Of a stretch of 64,000 bases of DNA, positions 44,270 to 52,846 are shown piece by piece. The stretch covers positions 434,001 through 498,000 of the forward strand of contig CAWJNK010000012.1 in the NCBI GenBank assembly GCA_963844205.1. Reading direction: 5' to 3'. The translations under genes and the position numbers were made by a program. Each line of letters opens with the position of its first letter. Position 1 is the stretch's first letter. The notes beneath the pieces were generated by a model, which saw nothing but the letters and a program-made list of their open reading frames with translations, searched no databases and was not told the origin of the DNA. The stretch comes from DASSUW01 sp963844205. GTDB lineage: Bacteria > Actinomycetota > Thermoleophilia > Solirubrobacterales > Solirubrobacteraceae.

Positions 44270-45499
44270 ATGAGCCTCCGGGTCGCATTCCTGGTCGACA
44301 GCCTCGGCGCCAGCGGTGGGATGGCGACCGTCCGGCGCTACGCCCGCCACCTGCGCGAGCGGGAGGGCATGGACGTGCGCCTCGTCGTCACGGCTCCCAA
44401 GGCTGCGCCGCCCGCGACCGACCACGAGCTCCCTGTGAGCTCCCTGACGGAGGCGCAACAGCGGCCGGTCGACGTCGCGGTCGCCACGTGGTGGACCACG
44501 GCGGACGCGCTGTATGAGGTCGAGGCAGCCCGCCGCGTCGTCTTCCTCCAGAGCCTCGAAAGCCGGTTCTACAGCGTCGACGACGCCCCCGACCGCCTGG
44601 GAGCGCTCGCGGTCCTCGACCTTCCCGTCGACTACATCGCGGTGGGCACGCACATGCGCCGGCTGCTCGAGCGCCTGCGCCCCGAGGCGCGCTGCCACGT
44701 GGTCCCCGCCGGGATCGACAAGGCGGTGTTCGCGCCGCGCGCACCGACTGCGGCCGGGCCGCTGCGGGTGCTGGTCGAGGGCCAGCCGACGCTGTGGTTC
44801 AAGGGCATTGCGGATGCATGCGCTGCCGTGGCCGCGATGCGGGAGCCCGCAGCGCTCACGCTCGTGATGGCCGATCCCGCGGACGCGGCCGGCTTCGAGG
44901 CCGACCGCGTGGTCGGCGGGCTCTCGCCGCCGGAGATGGCCGAGCTGTACGGCGAGCACGACGTGCTCCTCAAGCTGTCGAGACTCGAGGGCCTGTCGCT
45001 GCCTCCGCTCGAGGCCATGCACGTCGGTCTTCCGTGCGTGGTCACGCCGTTCACGGGCAGCGACGACTACGCGCGCCACGGCGAGAACTCGCTCGTCGTC
45101 GGCTTCGACGACCATGCGGGGACGGTCGCCGCCCTCGAACTGCTGGCCCGCGACACCGAGTTGCGGCGGCGTCTGTCGGAGGGGGCCCTGGCGACGGCGG
45201 CCGGCTGGCCCGACAGCGACGCCGCGTGCCGCGCGTTCGCCGACAGCGTGCGGCGGCTGTGGGAGGACGCCCCGCCGGGGCCGGACGCAGCGCTCCGGCG
45301 CCTCGCGCGCGGTCGTCGCATGGCGGTCGAGTTCGCGCGCAAGGAGGCGGACCGGCGGCAGATCGCCGAGATCATGCTGGCCGAGTACCAAGCGCTCGCC
45401 GACGAGCGGCTGGCCGGTCTCCACGAGCTGACGGGGCGGCCGAGCTACCGCGCCGCGCACCTCGCCAAGCGGCTCGCGCGGAGGCCGGACCCGTGGTAG
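44270..45499 (+). CDS. GT4 family glycosyltransferase
   Basis: A 409-residue GT-B protein: RVAFLVDSLGASGGMATV at the start, DVAVATWWTTADALYEV, and YIAVGTHMRRLLERL. A donor site holds LKLSRLEGLSLPPLEAMHVGLPCVVTPF with the conserved Glu-x7-Glu spacing of GT4 enzymes. ATG at 44,270 is chosen; longer frames shadow the opposite strand. The C-terminal 50 residues are helical and contain the LTGRPSYRAAHLAKRL motif, like the 'sWrlt' motif seen in other GT tails. It overlaps the next gene by 7 bases. Confidence 0.87.
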   Translation: MSLRVAFLVDSLGASGGMATVRRYARHLREREGMDVRLVVTAPKAAPPATDHELPVSSLTEAQQRPVDVAVATWWTTADALYEVEAARRVVFLQSLESRFYSVDDAPDRLGALAVLDLPVDYIAVGTHMRRLLERLRPEARCHVVPAGIDKAVFAPRAPTAAGPLRVLVEGQPTLWFKGIADACAAVAAMREPAALTLVMADPADAAGFEADRVVGGLSPPEMAELYGEHDVLLKLSRLEGLSLPPLEAMHVGLPCVVTPFTGSDDYARHGENSLVVGFDDHAGTVAALELLARDTELRRRLSEGALATAAGWPDSDAACRAFADSVRRLWEDAPPGPDAALRRLARGRRMAVEFARKEADRRQIAEIMLAEYQALADERLAGLHELTGRPSYRAAHLAKRLARRPDPW

Positions 45500-46230
45500 G
45501 TCGCGTCGCCATCGTGGCCGGTCCGGTGGAGCGCGGCCTCCACGGGCTCGACGGCACGTTCGCCTGGGGCGAGGCGCGAACGTTCGGGGAAGACGATGTC
45601 TCCGAGCTGCGGGCCTGGGAGCCCGAGACCGTGATGAGCGTCGGCGTCCTGGCCCCGCCCGGGCCGTGGCGCACGATCGGCTGGGGGGTGCCAGCCGCCC
45701 GGCGCGTCGGCGGCGCGGGTGCGTGGCGGGACGCGCCGCCCCCCGCGGCCGACGCGCTGGCCGGCCTGGAGCCTGGGAGCGGCGTGCTCGTGGCCGGCGG
45801 CACCGCCGGGCAGCGACAGTCGGTGCTCGAGAAGCTCGAAGGGCGCAACGTCGAGGCGCGTGGCGCGGCGGGGCTCGACATCGAGGGGCTCCGGCGCGCC
45901 GCTGTCGTCGCGCTGGTCGGCGAGTCCGGGGCCCCGCTCGCGGGCGCGGCGCCGGCCGTGCTCGCCGCGGGCCGGTTGCTCGTGGCGCCTCGGGCCGAGC
46001 CGGCCTTCGGGCTCCTGCCGTGGAGCGATCACCTCAGCTACGAGCACGAGGACGAGCTCGTGTGGTGCGCCGACGTCGCGTTCACGTACCCGGACGCATT
46101 CGAGCCGGTCGCCGCGATGGCGTCGCTGGCCGTCGAGCCGCATCTGGCATCGAACGTCTACGGGCGTCTGGCCATCGACGCCGAGCTCGAGGATCAGAGC
46201 TCTTCGGCGATGCGCGGGGCCGCGCGCTGA
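45493..46230 (+). CDS. Hypothetical protein, possible degenerate glycosyltransferase fragment
   Basis: A 245-residue protein from GTG 45,493. I recognise no family. The middle is Gly/Ala-rich. The C-terminal third (LLVAPRAEPAFGLLPWSDHL, then acidic HEDELVWCADVAFTYPDAF) is faintly like the donor-domain end of CgeB-type glycosyltransferases, where a 'PW..H..YY.DEDEL' stretch occurs. No Rossmann motif is evident. It overlaps the upstream GT4 gene by 7 bases and the convergent permease by 37 bases, so it is probably cotranscribed with GT4. Confidence 0.55.
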   Translation: MVGRVAIVAGPVERGLHGLDGTFAWGEARTFGEDDVSELRAWEPETVMSVGVLAPPGPWRTIGWGVPAARRVGGAGAWRDAPPPAADALAGLEPGSGVLVAGGTAGQRQSVLEKLEGRNVEARGAAGLDIEGLRRAAVVALVGESGAPLAGAAPAVLAAGRLLVAPRAEPAFGLLPWSDHLSYEHEDELVWCADVAFTYPDAFEPVAAMASLAVEPHLASNVYGRLAIDAELEDQSSSAMRGAAR

Positions 46231-47030
46231 AACACGATCCACCCGAGCGTCACGGCCGCCACGACGAGCCCGACGGGAACCAGGAGCCACGCCTCGCCGC
46301 CCGCCGCCGCGGCGGCCGAAGGCGCGTTCGGGTCGATCACGGCGTGGCGGAACTGCTGCAGGATGGCGGCGAGCGGGTTGAGCATGATCAGGCGCTTGAT
46401 CGTCTCGGCCGCGTCGATCGTCTCGATCGCGTAGATGACCGGCGTGGCGTAGAACAGCAGCTGGAGGGCGACCTCCCAGATCGGCTTGACGTCGCGGTAG
46501 CGGACGTACAGCGCCGACAACAACATCGCGAGGCCGACGACGAGGAGGGCGAGCACGGCGATCAGCACCGGTGCCTCGAGCCACGACCAATGCGGCCGGA
46601 CGCCGGAGGCGAGCGCGAAGCCCAGGATCACGACGCTGTTGAGCGTGAGGTTGAACGCCGCCGTGAGCACGACCGCGACGGGGACGGCGGCGCGGGGGAA
46701 CTGGATCTTGCGCACCAGGCTCTCGCGATCGACCAGCGAGCTGACCGCGCTCGTGCCCTCCTGGAAGAACGCGAAGAGCACGATGTTCGACAGCAGCATG
46801 ACCGGATAGAACGCGACCGAGCCGCCGATCTTCACGAAGCGGGTGAAGACGAAGTAGAGGACGGTGAAGAGCAGCAGCGGCCGGACGAGCTGCCACAGGT
46901 AGCCGAGCGCGGAGCCGAAGAAGCGCAGCTTGAAGTCGGTCAGCGCGAGCGTCGCCGCGAGGTAGGCGAAGCGCCGGAAGCTGCCGCCGAGCGCGGACGG
47001 TCCGGCGATCGGAACTGCCGGGGCGCTCAC
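46194..47030 (-). CDS. wzm: ABC-2 type polysaccharide export permease, second exporter
   Basis: A 278-residue ABC2-membrane protein with six helices after a cytosolic head. LTDFKLRFFGSALGYLWQLVRPLL is the family's amphipathic opening, and YVRYRDVKPIWEVALQLLFYATPVIY the conserved last-third motif. It pairs with the ATPase encoded just upstream (ATGA overlap at 47,027-47,030). It shares little sequence with the first permease at 14,853, so two glycans or two stages may be exported separately. Confidence 0.9.
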   Translation of the reverse strand: MSAPAVPIAGPSALGGSFRRFAYLAATLALTDFKLRFFGSALGYLWQLVRPLLLFTVLYFVFTRFVKIGGSVAFYPVMLLSNIVLFAFFQEGTSAVSSLVDRESLVRKIQFPRAAVPVAVVLTAAFNLTLNSVVILGFALASGVRPHWSWLEAPVLIAVLALLVVGLAMLLSALYVRYRDVKPIWEVALQLLFYATPVIYAIETIDAAETIKRLIMLNPLAAILQQFRHAVIDPNAPSAAAAAGGEAWLLVPVGLVVAAVTLGWIVFQRAAPRIAEEL

Positions 47031-48239
47031 GCCGGCTCCCGCGCCTCGCGCCGGTACTCCATGGTCGTCCGCAGGTCCACCAGCCCGCCGGAGCGGTGGA
47101 CCGCGGTGACCACGGCGCTGGCGATCCGCTCACGGCGATCGCAGATGCCGCCGCGCTTGCGGACCACCCACGGCGTCGCGAACACCCGGCCCGGCGCGAA
47201 GACGTTGTCGAACGTCACCGAGAACGTGGCCTCGTCGCCGGCGTCGTGACGGCCGGTCTCGGTGCCGCCGTCCTCGCTGGAGGTCGCGAACAGCGGGTCG
47301 TGGCGGTCGTTCTCGACGAGGAACGCGAGGACCGCGTCGTCGACCGCCTCGTGGAAGCGCACGCGCATCGCCACCGTGCACGAGCTGCCCTGGTGGAGGA
47401 CGTCGACGCGCTGGCCGCCTTCCTCGAACCAGGCATCGAGCACCTCGACCGTCCGATCCCCCAGCCGGTCCTCGTCGGCACCGTGGACGACGCGTCCGTC
47501 GCCCGCGAAGTTGCGCTCCAGGTAGCGGCCGGCGACCGCCGCGGGATCGCCCATGACCTCGACGCGGCCGCGCTCGAGCAGCAGCGCGCGATCGCAGAAG
47601 CGCGAGCACCGCCGCCATGTCGTGGGTGACGAAGAGGATCGTGCGGCCGTCGTCCTTCATCCGCTGGAAGACCTCGAAGCACTTCTGCTGGAACGACGCG
47701 TCGCCGACCGCGAGGACCTCGTCGATCAGCAGGATGTCGGCGTCGACCTGGATCATCACGCTGAAGGCCAGGCGCACCTGCATGCCCGACGAGTAGTTCT
47801 TGAGCTTGAGGTCGACGAACTCCTCCAGCTCGGCGAACGCGATGATGCGGTCGAAGCGCCGCAGCGCCTCCTTCGGCGACAGCCCGAGCATGATGCCGTT
47901 GATGAGCACGTTGTCGCGCGCAGCGAGCTCCATGTTGAAGCCGACGCCGAGCTCGATGAACGTCGAGAGCCGCCCGCGCATCGAGATCTGGCCGCCGTCG
48001 ACGCGATAGATCCCGGCCAGGCACTTGAGCAGCGTGCTCTTGCCGGATCCGTTGCGGCCGACGATGCCGAAGAACTCGCCGGGCGCGACGTCGAACGACA
48101 CGTCGTGGAGCGCCTCGAGGCGGTCGGAGCCGACGCGCCGGAACGGGTGCAGCGCGCGCTCCTTGAGCGTCGTGATCCGCTCGTGCGGGAGCTTGAACTC
48201 CTTCGAGACGCCCTCGACGACGACGGCTGGCGACTGCAC
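47027..48239 (-). CDS. wzt: ABC polysaccharide export ATPase, second exporter, with an apparent +1 frameshift
   Basis: The protein is about 403 residues once repaired. GTG 48,239 starts VQSPAVVVEGVSKEF. Walker A GRNGSGKST, the signature NYSSGMQVRLAF, Walker B ILLIDEVLAVGD and FVTHDMAAVL are intact. Straight after MAAVL the frame turns into Arg/Ala nonsense. One extra base at about 47,600-47,608 explains this: removing it yields FCDRALLLERGRVEVMGDPAAVAGRYLERNFA. It then continues as a roughly 150-residue C-terminal domain ending at 47,027. The domain is shorter than that of the first Wzt but similarly placed. Sequence error is likelier than decay. Confidence 0.85.
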
Positions 48240-48277
48240 GGCGTGAGCGTAGCGGCGGGGCCTGCGAAGCTCTGCCG

Positions 48278-49860
48278 GTGACGCCGAAGCGCTTGACGCT
48301 GCTCGCCGCGATCCTCGGCTCGAGCGTCGTGTTCCTCGACAGCACGGTCGTCAACGTCGCGCTGCCGGCCATCCGCGAGGACCTCGACACCGGGCTCGCC
48401 GCGCAGCAGTGGATCGTCGAGGCGTACCTGCTGACGCTGGGGTCGCTGATCCTCGTCGGCGGATCGCTCGGCGACATCCTCGGACGGCGGCGGGTGTTCG
48501 TCTGGGGGTTGACGGGCTTCGGGCTCACGTCGCTGCTGTGCGCGGTCGCCCCCGGCGCGGTCCCGTTGATCGTCGCGCGGGCGCTGCAGGGGATCGCGGG
48601 CGCGCTGCTCGTCCCGTCCAGCCTGGCGCTCATCACGGCGGTGTTCCCAGGCGACGAGCGCGGCGCGGCGATCGGCACGTGGACGGCGTGGACGGGGATC
48701 GCGTTCGTCGTCGGGCCGCTCGGCGGCGGCGCGCTGATCGAGTTCGCCTCGTGGCGCTGGATCTTCGCGATCAACGTGCCGCTCGTGGTGGCGACGCTGA
48801 TGGCTCGTGCGCGCGGGCGTGCCGGAGAGCCGCGACGAGGAGGCCTCGCGGCGGATCGACTACCTGGGGGCGCTGCTCGCGTCGCTGGGCTTGGCGGGCC
48901 CAGTGTTCGCGCTGATCGAGCAGCCGGTCTACGGCTGGTCGGATCCGCTGGTGTGGGTGCCGCTGGTGGCCGGGCTCGCCATGCTGGGCCTGTTTTTGCG
49001 GCACGAGCGGCGCACCGACCACCCGATGCTCCCGCTGACCCTGTTCCGCTCGCGCAACTTCGCGATCGGCAACCTCGCGACGCTCCTGATCTACGGCGGG
49101 CTCGGCGCGACGACGTTCTACGTGGTGATCTTCCTCCAGCAGGTCAGCGGCTACAGCCCGATCTCAGCCGGGCTCGCGCTGATCCCGATCACGCTGTGCA
49201 TGTGGGTGCTCTCGCGCCGCTTTGGCGCGCTGTCGGACCGGATCGGGCCGCGGCTGCTGATGGGCCTCGGGCCGATCGTCGCCGGGCTGGGCATGGTCTG
49301 GATCGGCCGGATCGACGCCGACGTCAACTACGTCACCGACCTGCTGCCCGGCATCCTCGTGTTCGGGCTCGGCCTGTCCGCGACGGTGGCGCCGCTGACG
49401 AACACGATCCTCGGGAGCGGTGCCGCAGCACAACGCGGGCGTGGCGAGCGGGGTCAACAACCAGATCGCGCGCGTGGCGGCGCTGCTCGCGATCGCGGCG
49501 GTGGGCGCGGTGATCTCCGGCGTGTTCGACTCGGAGCTGGGGCGGACGGGCGTCGACCCGCTGTCGGGCGGGTCGCCCGCGGTCGTGGACGCATCGATCG
49601 AGGCCTTCCGCGTCGGCATGGCCTTCGCGGGCGCGCTGGTCGTGCTCGGCGGGGTGATCTCGCTCGCCGGCATCGTCAACCCGCGCCGAGCCGACCGCGA
49701 GGCGGCCGTGCACCACGACGAGCCGGGCGCGATCCGGATCGCCCAGCCGTGCCCCCAGGCCCGCCGCGCCGCGGCCGCAGTCGTCCCGCGCGGCCTGACG
49801 GCCGCCCGATCGTGCGCCGCAGCCGCCTACCATGGCGTGTCGGGATGGGTGAACGGCTGA
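48278..49860 (+). CDS. MFS drug-export transporter (DHA2/EmrB type), two apparent +1 frameshifts
   Basis: A 14-helix-type transporter of about 526 residues after repair. GTG 48,278 starts MTPKRLTLLAAILGSSVVFLD, and the DHA2 motifs STVVNVALPAI, GGSLGDILGRRRVF and RALQGIAGALLVPSSLALI are present. The frame breaks at about 48,800 (an extra A; removal gives TLWLVRAGVPESRDEE). It breaks again at about 49,420 (an extra G; removal gives LGSVPQHNAGVASGVNNQIARV, the usual motif before the last helices). The last roughly 40 residues are uncertain and overlap ctaA by 16 bases. Substrate unknown. Confidence 0.82.
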
Positions 49861-50784
49861 CGCTCTCGCTGCGCGCGTATCGGTGGGTGGCGTACGCGGC
49901 GCTCGCCACGCTCGTGCTGATCGTGTTCAGCGGGGCGGGCGTGCGGCTGACGGGGTCGGGGCTCGGGTGCCCGACGTGGCCGGACTGCTCGGGCACGTTC
50001 GTGCCCGAGCTCGACACGCACGTGTGGATCGAGTACGGCAACCGGCTGTTCTCGACGCTGGTCGGCGCGGCGTGCATCGCCGCGGGCGTGCTCGCCTTCC
50101 GCGTGCGACCGCGGCGCGACGACCTCCTGCGCCCCGCGGCGCTGCTCGCGGGCGGCGTGCTCGCGCAGGGCCTGCTCGGCGGGATCACCGTGCTGCTGCA
50201 CCTCTCCTGGCAGGTGGTCATCGCGCACTACCTGCTGTCGATGACGCTGCTCGTCGCCGGGGCCGTGCTCGTCTGGCGCGTGCGGCGGCCGCCGGGCTCG
50301 ACGACCGCCGCCGACCGCTGGGTGGTGCTCGGCACGCGCGTCCTGGTCGATCTACGGCGCCGTGGTCATCGTCGCCGGCACGTTCGCGACCGCCGCCGGG
50401 CCGCACGCCGGCGGCGCCGGGACCGGGGACGTGGTCGAGCGGCTCGACGCCTGGGGAGCGGGGACGCTGCGGTCGCTGATCCTGCTCCACGGCCACATGG
50501 CGACGGCGATGGGGGTCGTCGCGGTCGCGCTGTGGGGGTTCGCGCTCTACCGCCGTGCGGGCCGGCCGCTGATGACGGTCCTGACGGGCGTCTGCGTGCT
50601 GATGGCGGTCCAGGGGATCCTGGGGTTGATCCAGTACCACAACGCGCTGCCGGCGGAGGTGGTGTGGGTGCACGCGTCGCTGCCCGCGGTGCTGTGGACG
50701 CTGCTGGTGTTCAGCTGGGTCGCGGCGGGGTCGCTGGCGGCCGTGGCCGCCGAGCCGGCGCCGGCGCGGGTCACGACAGCGTGA
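49845..50784 (+). CDS. ctaA: Heme A synthase (COX15/CtaA), apparent +1 frameshift mid-gene
   Basis: The protein has about 312 residues after repair. CtaA oxidises heme O to heme A for aa3-type cytochrome oxidase. Part 1 has GAGVRLTGSGLGCPTWPDCSG with the CtaA Cys pair, then VWIEYGNRLFSTLVG and LHLSWQVVIAHYLLSM with haem-ligand His. Part 2 has LILLHGHMATAMG and VVWVHASLPAVLW with the second His pair. They sit in different frames; an extra G at about 50,349 (…VLV-IYGAVVIVAGTF after removal) joins them. All key His and Cys are kept, so the break looks like a sequence error. Confidence 0.85.
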
Positions 50785-51029
50785 TCGGCGCGCTTCGCTA
50801 CGGGCTGCCGGCGGTGCTGATCGTCGTCGGCTTCGTGCTCCTGTTCACGGTCGAGGGGAGCCTGCGCTGGGAGGGCTGGGCAATGTGCGTCGGCTCCGGC
50901 CTCGCGATCCTGCTCATGAACGTCCTCTTCCGTTTCGGCGCGCGCGGCGACCGCGAGCGCACCGCGGAGGTCGAGGCGCGCGAGTTCTACTCCGAGCACG
51001 GCTACTGGCCCGGCGAGAAGCCGCGCTGA
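50781..51029 (+). CDS. Small two-helix membrane protein of unknown function
   Basis: An 82-residue protein with GTG 50,781 in a GTGA overlap with ctaA. Two helices (about 7-25 and 33-49) are followed by an acidic cytosolic tail ending EFYSEHGYWPGEKP. No family is recognised. Tight coupling to ctaA suggests a role near heme A or oxidase assembly, which is inference only. Confidence 0.65.
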   Translation: MIGALRYGLPAVLIVVGFVLLFTVEGSLRWEGWAMCVGSGLAILLMNVLFRFGARGDRERTAEVEAREFYSEHGYWPGEKPR

Positions 51030-51156
51030 GGCCCAACGGTCGAACGCCGCTGGCCCGCCGGGCCGGATCGTATTCGTAGCTTCCCTACAGTTTTGCACGC
51101 TAGATGCGGGACAAGACCGCAAGAAAGCTCTGCAGTTCTGCGCGATCCTGAGCGTC

Positions 51157-52089
51157 ATGTCGAGAGCCGAGCGAATCGTGAACCTGATCGGCGTGGTGGT
51201 CCCGTTCCTGGGCCTGCTCGCCGCTGTCGTCCTCCTGTGGAACCAGTGGGTCGACGGGATTGACCTGACCATCATGGTCGTGACCTACGTGCTGTTCGGG
51301 CTCGGGATCACGGTCGGCTATCACCGGCTGCTTACGCACCGCGCCTTCCGCACCCACAAGGCCACCGAGTACACGTTCGCCGTCCTCGGGTCGATGGGGC
51401 TCCAGGGCTCGGTCATGGACTGGGTCGCCGACCACCGCAAGCACCACGCGCACGCCGACGAGGAGGGCGATCCGCACTCCCCGCACGTCGGCCACGGCTC
51501 CGGGCTCAAGGGCCTCTGGCACGCGCACACCGGCTGGCTGATGGAGACGCACGGGCTCGCCGACTGGCGCAAGTACGCGGGTGAGCTCTACGAGGACCCG
51601 GGGATGCGGCGGATCGGCCGCATGTTCCCGTGGCTCGCGCTCGCCTCGCTCGGGATCCCGACGCTCCTCGGCTGGGCGCTGCACGGCTTCACGGTCGAGG
51701 GCGCGCTGCGCGGCCTCGTCTGGGGCGGCCTGGTGCGGGCGTTCTTCCTGCACCACGTCACGTGGTCGATCAACTCGATCTGCCACTTCTTCGGCCGCCG
51801 GCGGTTCGACATCGAGGATCGCTCGACCAACGTCGCCTGGCTGGCGATCCCGTCGATGGGCGAGGCGTGGCACCACAACCACCACGCGTTCCCGCGCTCG
51901 GCCGCACACGGCCTCGGCCGCCGCGAGATCGACGTCTCCGCGCTCGTCATCCGCGGGCTCGAGCGCGTCGGCCTCGCGTGGAACGTGGTCCGGATCGCGC
52001 CCGAGCGGCAGGCGGCGAAGCTGATCGGCGCCAAGCCGGCGGCTCCGGTGGCGGCCGAGCCGCCGCGCGAGCCGGCCGGCGTCAGCTAG
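51157..52089 (+). CDS. Acyl-CoA/acyl-lipid delta-9-type fatty acid desaturase
   Basis: A 310-residue membrane di-iron desaturase with all three His boxes: HRLLTH (56-61), HRKHH (93-97) and HNHH near residue 250. Hydrophobic helix pairs lie at 10-50 and around 165-205. It introduces a double bond in fatty acyl chains at the membrane. A 127-base upstream gap contains less GC-rich sequence with two similar stretches (CTACAGTTTTGCACG near 51,085 and CTGCAGTTCTGCGCG near 51,130), possible regulatory repeats. It overlaps the UPF0303 gene tail by 8 bases. Confidence 0.92.
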   Translation: MSRAERIVNLIGVVVPFLGLLAAVVLLWNQWVDGIDLTIMVVTYVLFGLGITVGYHRLLTHRAFRTHKATEYTFAVLGSMGLQGSVMDWVADHRKHHAHADEEGDPHSPHVGHGSGLKGLWHAHTGWLMETHGLADWRKYAGELYEDPGMRRIGRMFPWLALASLGIPTLLGWALHGFTVEGALRGLVWGGLVRAFFLHHVTWSINSICHFFGRRRFDIEDRSTNVAWLAIPSMGEAWHHNHHAFPRSAAHGLGRREIDVSALVIRGLERVGLAWNVVRIAPERQAAKLIGAKPAAPVAAEPPREPAGVS

Positions 52090-52558
52090 CTCTTCCGAGG
52101 AACTCCCGGAGGACGGTCACGACGAGGTTGTGGTCGTCCTCCTGCGGGAGGCCGGACACCGTGATCGTCCCGATCACGCCGACGTCGCGCACGATGAGCG
52201 GGAACGCCCCGCCGTGGGCGGCGAATTGCTCGGGGTCGACGAGCTGGCGCTCGGCGAGTGAAGTGCTCACGCCCTTGTAGAGGACGCCCATGTAGTACGA
52301 GCTGTGGCCGAAGCGGCGCACGACGCGGTTCTTGCGCTCGATCCACACGTCGTTGTTGGGCGTCGTGCCCTCGAGCGCCGCGTGGAAGAGCTGCTGGTCT
52401 GCGCGGCGGATGTCGACGGTGACGCCGAGCCCGTCGCGGCGGGCCGCGTCGACCAGCGCGCAGCCGAGCTCCCAGGCGGTCGTGTTCGTGAAGCTCGAGA
52501 ACTGGAGCTCATCCTCCTGGGCCAGGAGCTCCTCGAGGTCGATGTCGTCGGCGGCCAT
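52082..52558 (-). CDS. UPF0303/HbpS-like (heme-degrading-domain) protein
   Basis: A 158-residue cytosolic protein with the GlcG/HbpS-type fold signature. FTNTTAWELGCALVDAARRDG is near residue 23, VTVDIRRADQQLFHAAL in the middle, and HGGAFPLIVRDVGVIGTITVSG-L near the end. HbpS-like proteins bind heme or small ligands; UPF0303 proteins have no proven function. ATG at 52,558 is used since the longer frame is low complexity and enters the palindrome. It is divergent from padR. Confidence 0.85.
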   Translation of the reverse strand: MAADDIDLEELLAQEDELQFSSFTNTTAWELGCALVDAARRDGLGVTVDIRRADQQLFHAALEGTTPNNDVWIERKNRVVRRFGHSSYYMGVLYKGVSTSLAERQLVDPEQFAAHGGAFPLIVRDVGVIGTITVSGLPQEDDHNLVVTVLREFLGRAS

Positions 52559-52599
52559 GCGCGGGACGCTAGCTCTTCTCTGCCGGCCGGCCCGCGGCC

Positions 52600-52781
52600 G
52601 AACGTCAACTTCGGCATTGAGGGGAGCACGGGGCGGTGCATTTCTCCCCAAATCCGCGCCGACGAACGCGGCGTTGGGGACTTGCGCACCCATACGGTGC
52701 GGTTCTCCCCAACGATCCTGTCGGCTCGGAGAAATGGGGAGAAATGCACCGCCACCTCCCCACCCAGCGCAGTTGACGTTC
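52600..52781. repeat. 182-bp imperfect palindromic element
   Basis: The two ends are exact 11-bp inverted repeats: GAACGTCAACT (52,600-52,610) and AGTTGACGTTC (52,771-52,781). Inside is an exact 19-bp inverted repeat, GGCGGTGCATTTCTCCCCA (52,632-52,650), with its complement at 52,735-52,753. Nearer the centre, CGTTGGGGA (52,672-52,680) faces TCCCCAACG (52,705-52,713), and GCACC faces GGTGC around 52,693. The motif TCCCCA therefore occurs four times in alternating orientation. No target-site duplication or transposase is seen. It could form a long hairpin or act as an operator array for the divergent genes. Confidence 0.75.
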
Positions 52782-52785
52782 TTCC

Positions 52786-52813
52786 TTGACAACCGACACG
52801 TCACCGATATATC
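52786..52813 (+). promoter_or_regulatory. padR promoter
   Basis: TTGACA (52,786-52,791) is separated by 16 bases from TATATC (52,808-52,813). The upstream palindrome ends just 4 bases before the -35 hexamer. Confidence 0.6.
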
Positions 52814-52830
52814 GTTACGTATCGCCGATA
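52805..52830. promoter_or_regulatory. Putative PadR operator (paired TATCG/CGATA dyads)
   Basis: CGATATATCG (52,805-52,814) is a perfect 10-bp palindrome over the -10. TATCG (52,820-52,824) and CGATA (52,826-52,830) form a second dyad just downstream. Such placement suits autorepression by the PadR protein encoded next. Confidence 0.5.
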
Positions 52831-52846
52831 GTCAAGGAGATACGAG

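Noticed and set aside
47590..50360. Programmed +1 frameshifting in four genes
   Set aside because: The break sites share no slippery codon or stop context and lie in unrelated genes; sequence errors are simpler.
52600..52781. Insertion sequence or complete MITE
   Set aside because: There is no transposase frame and no direct target duplication at the ends; kept only as an unexplained palindromic element.
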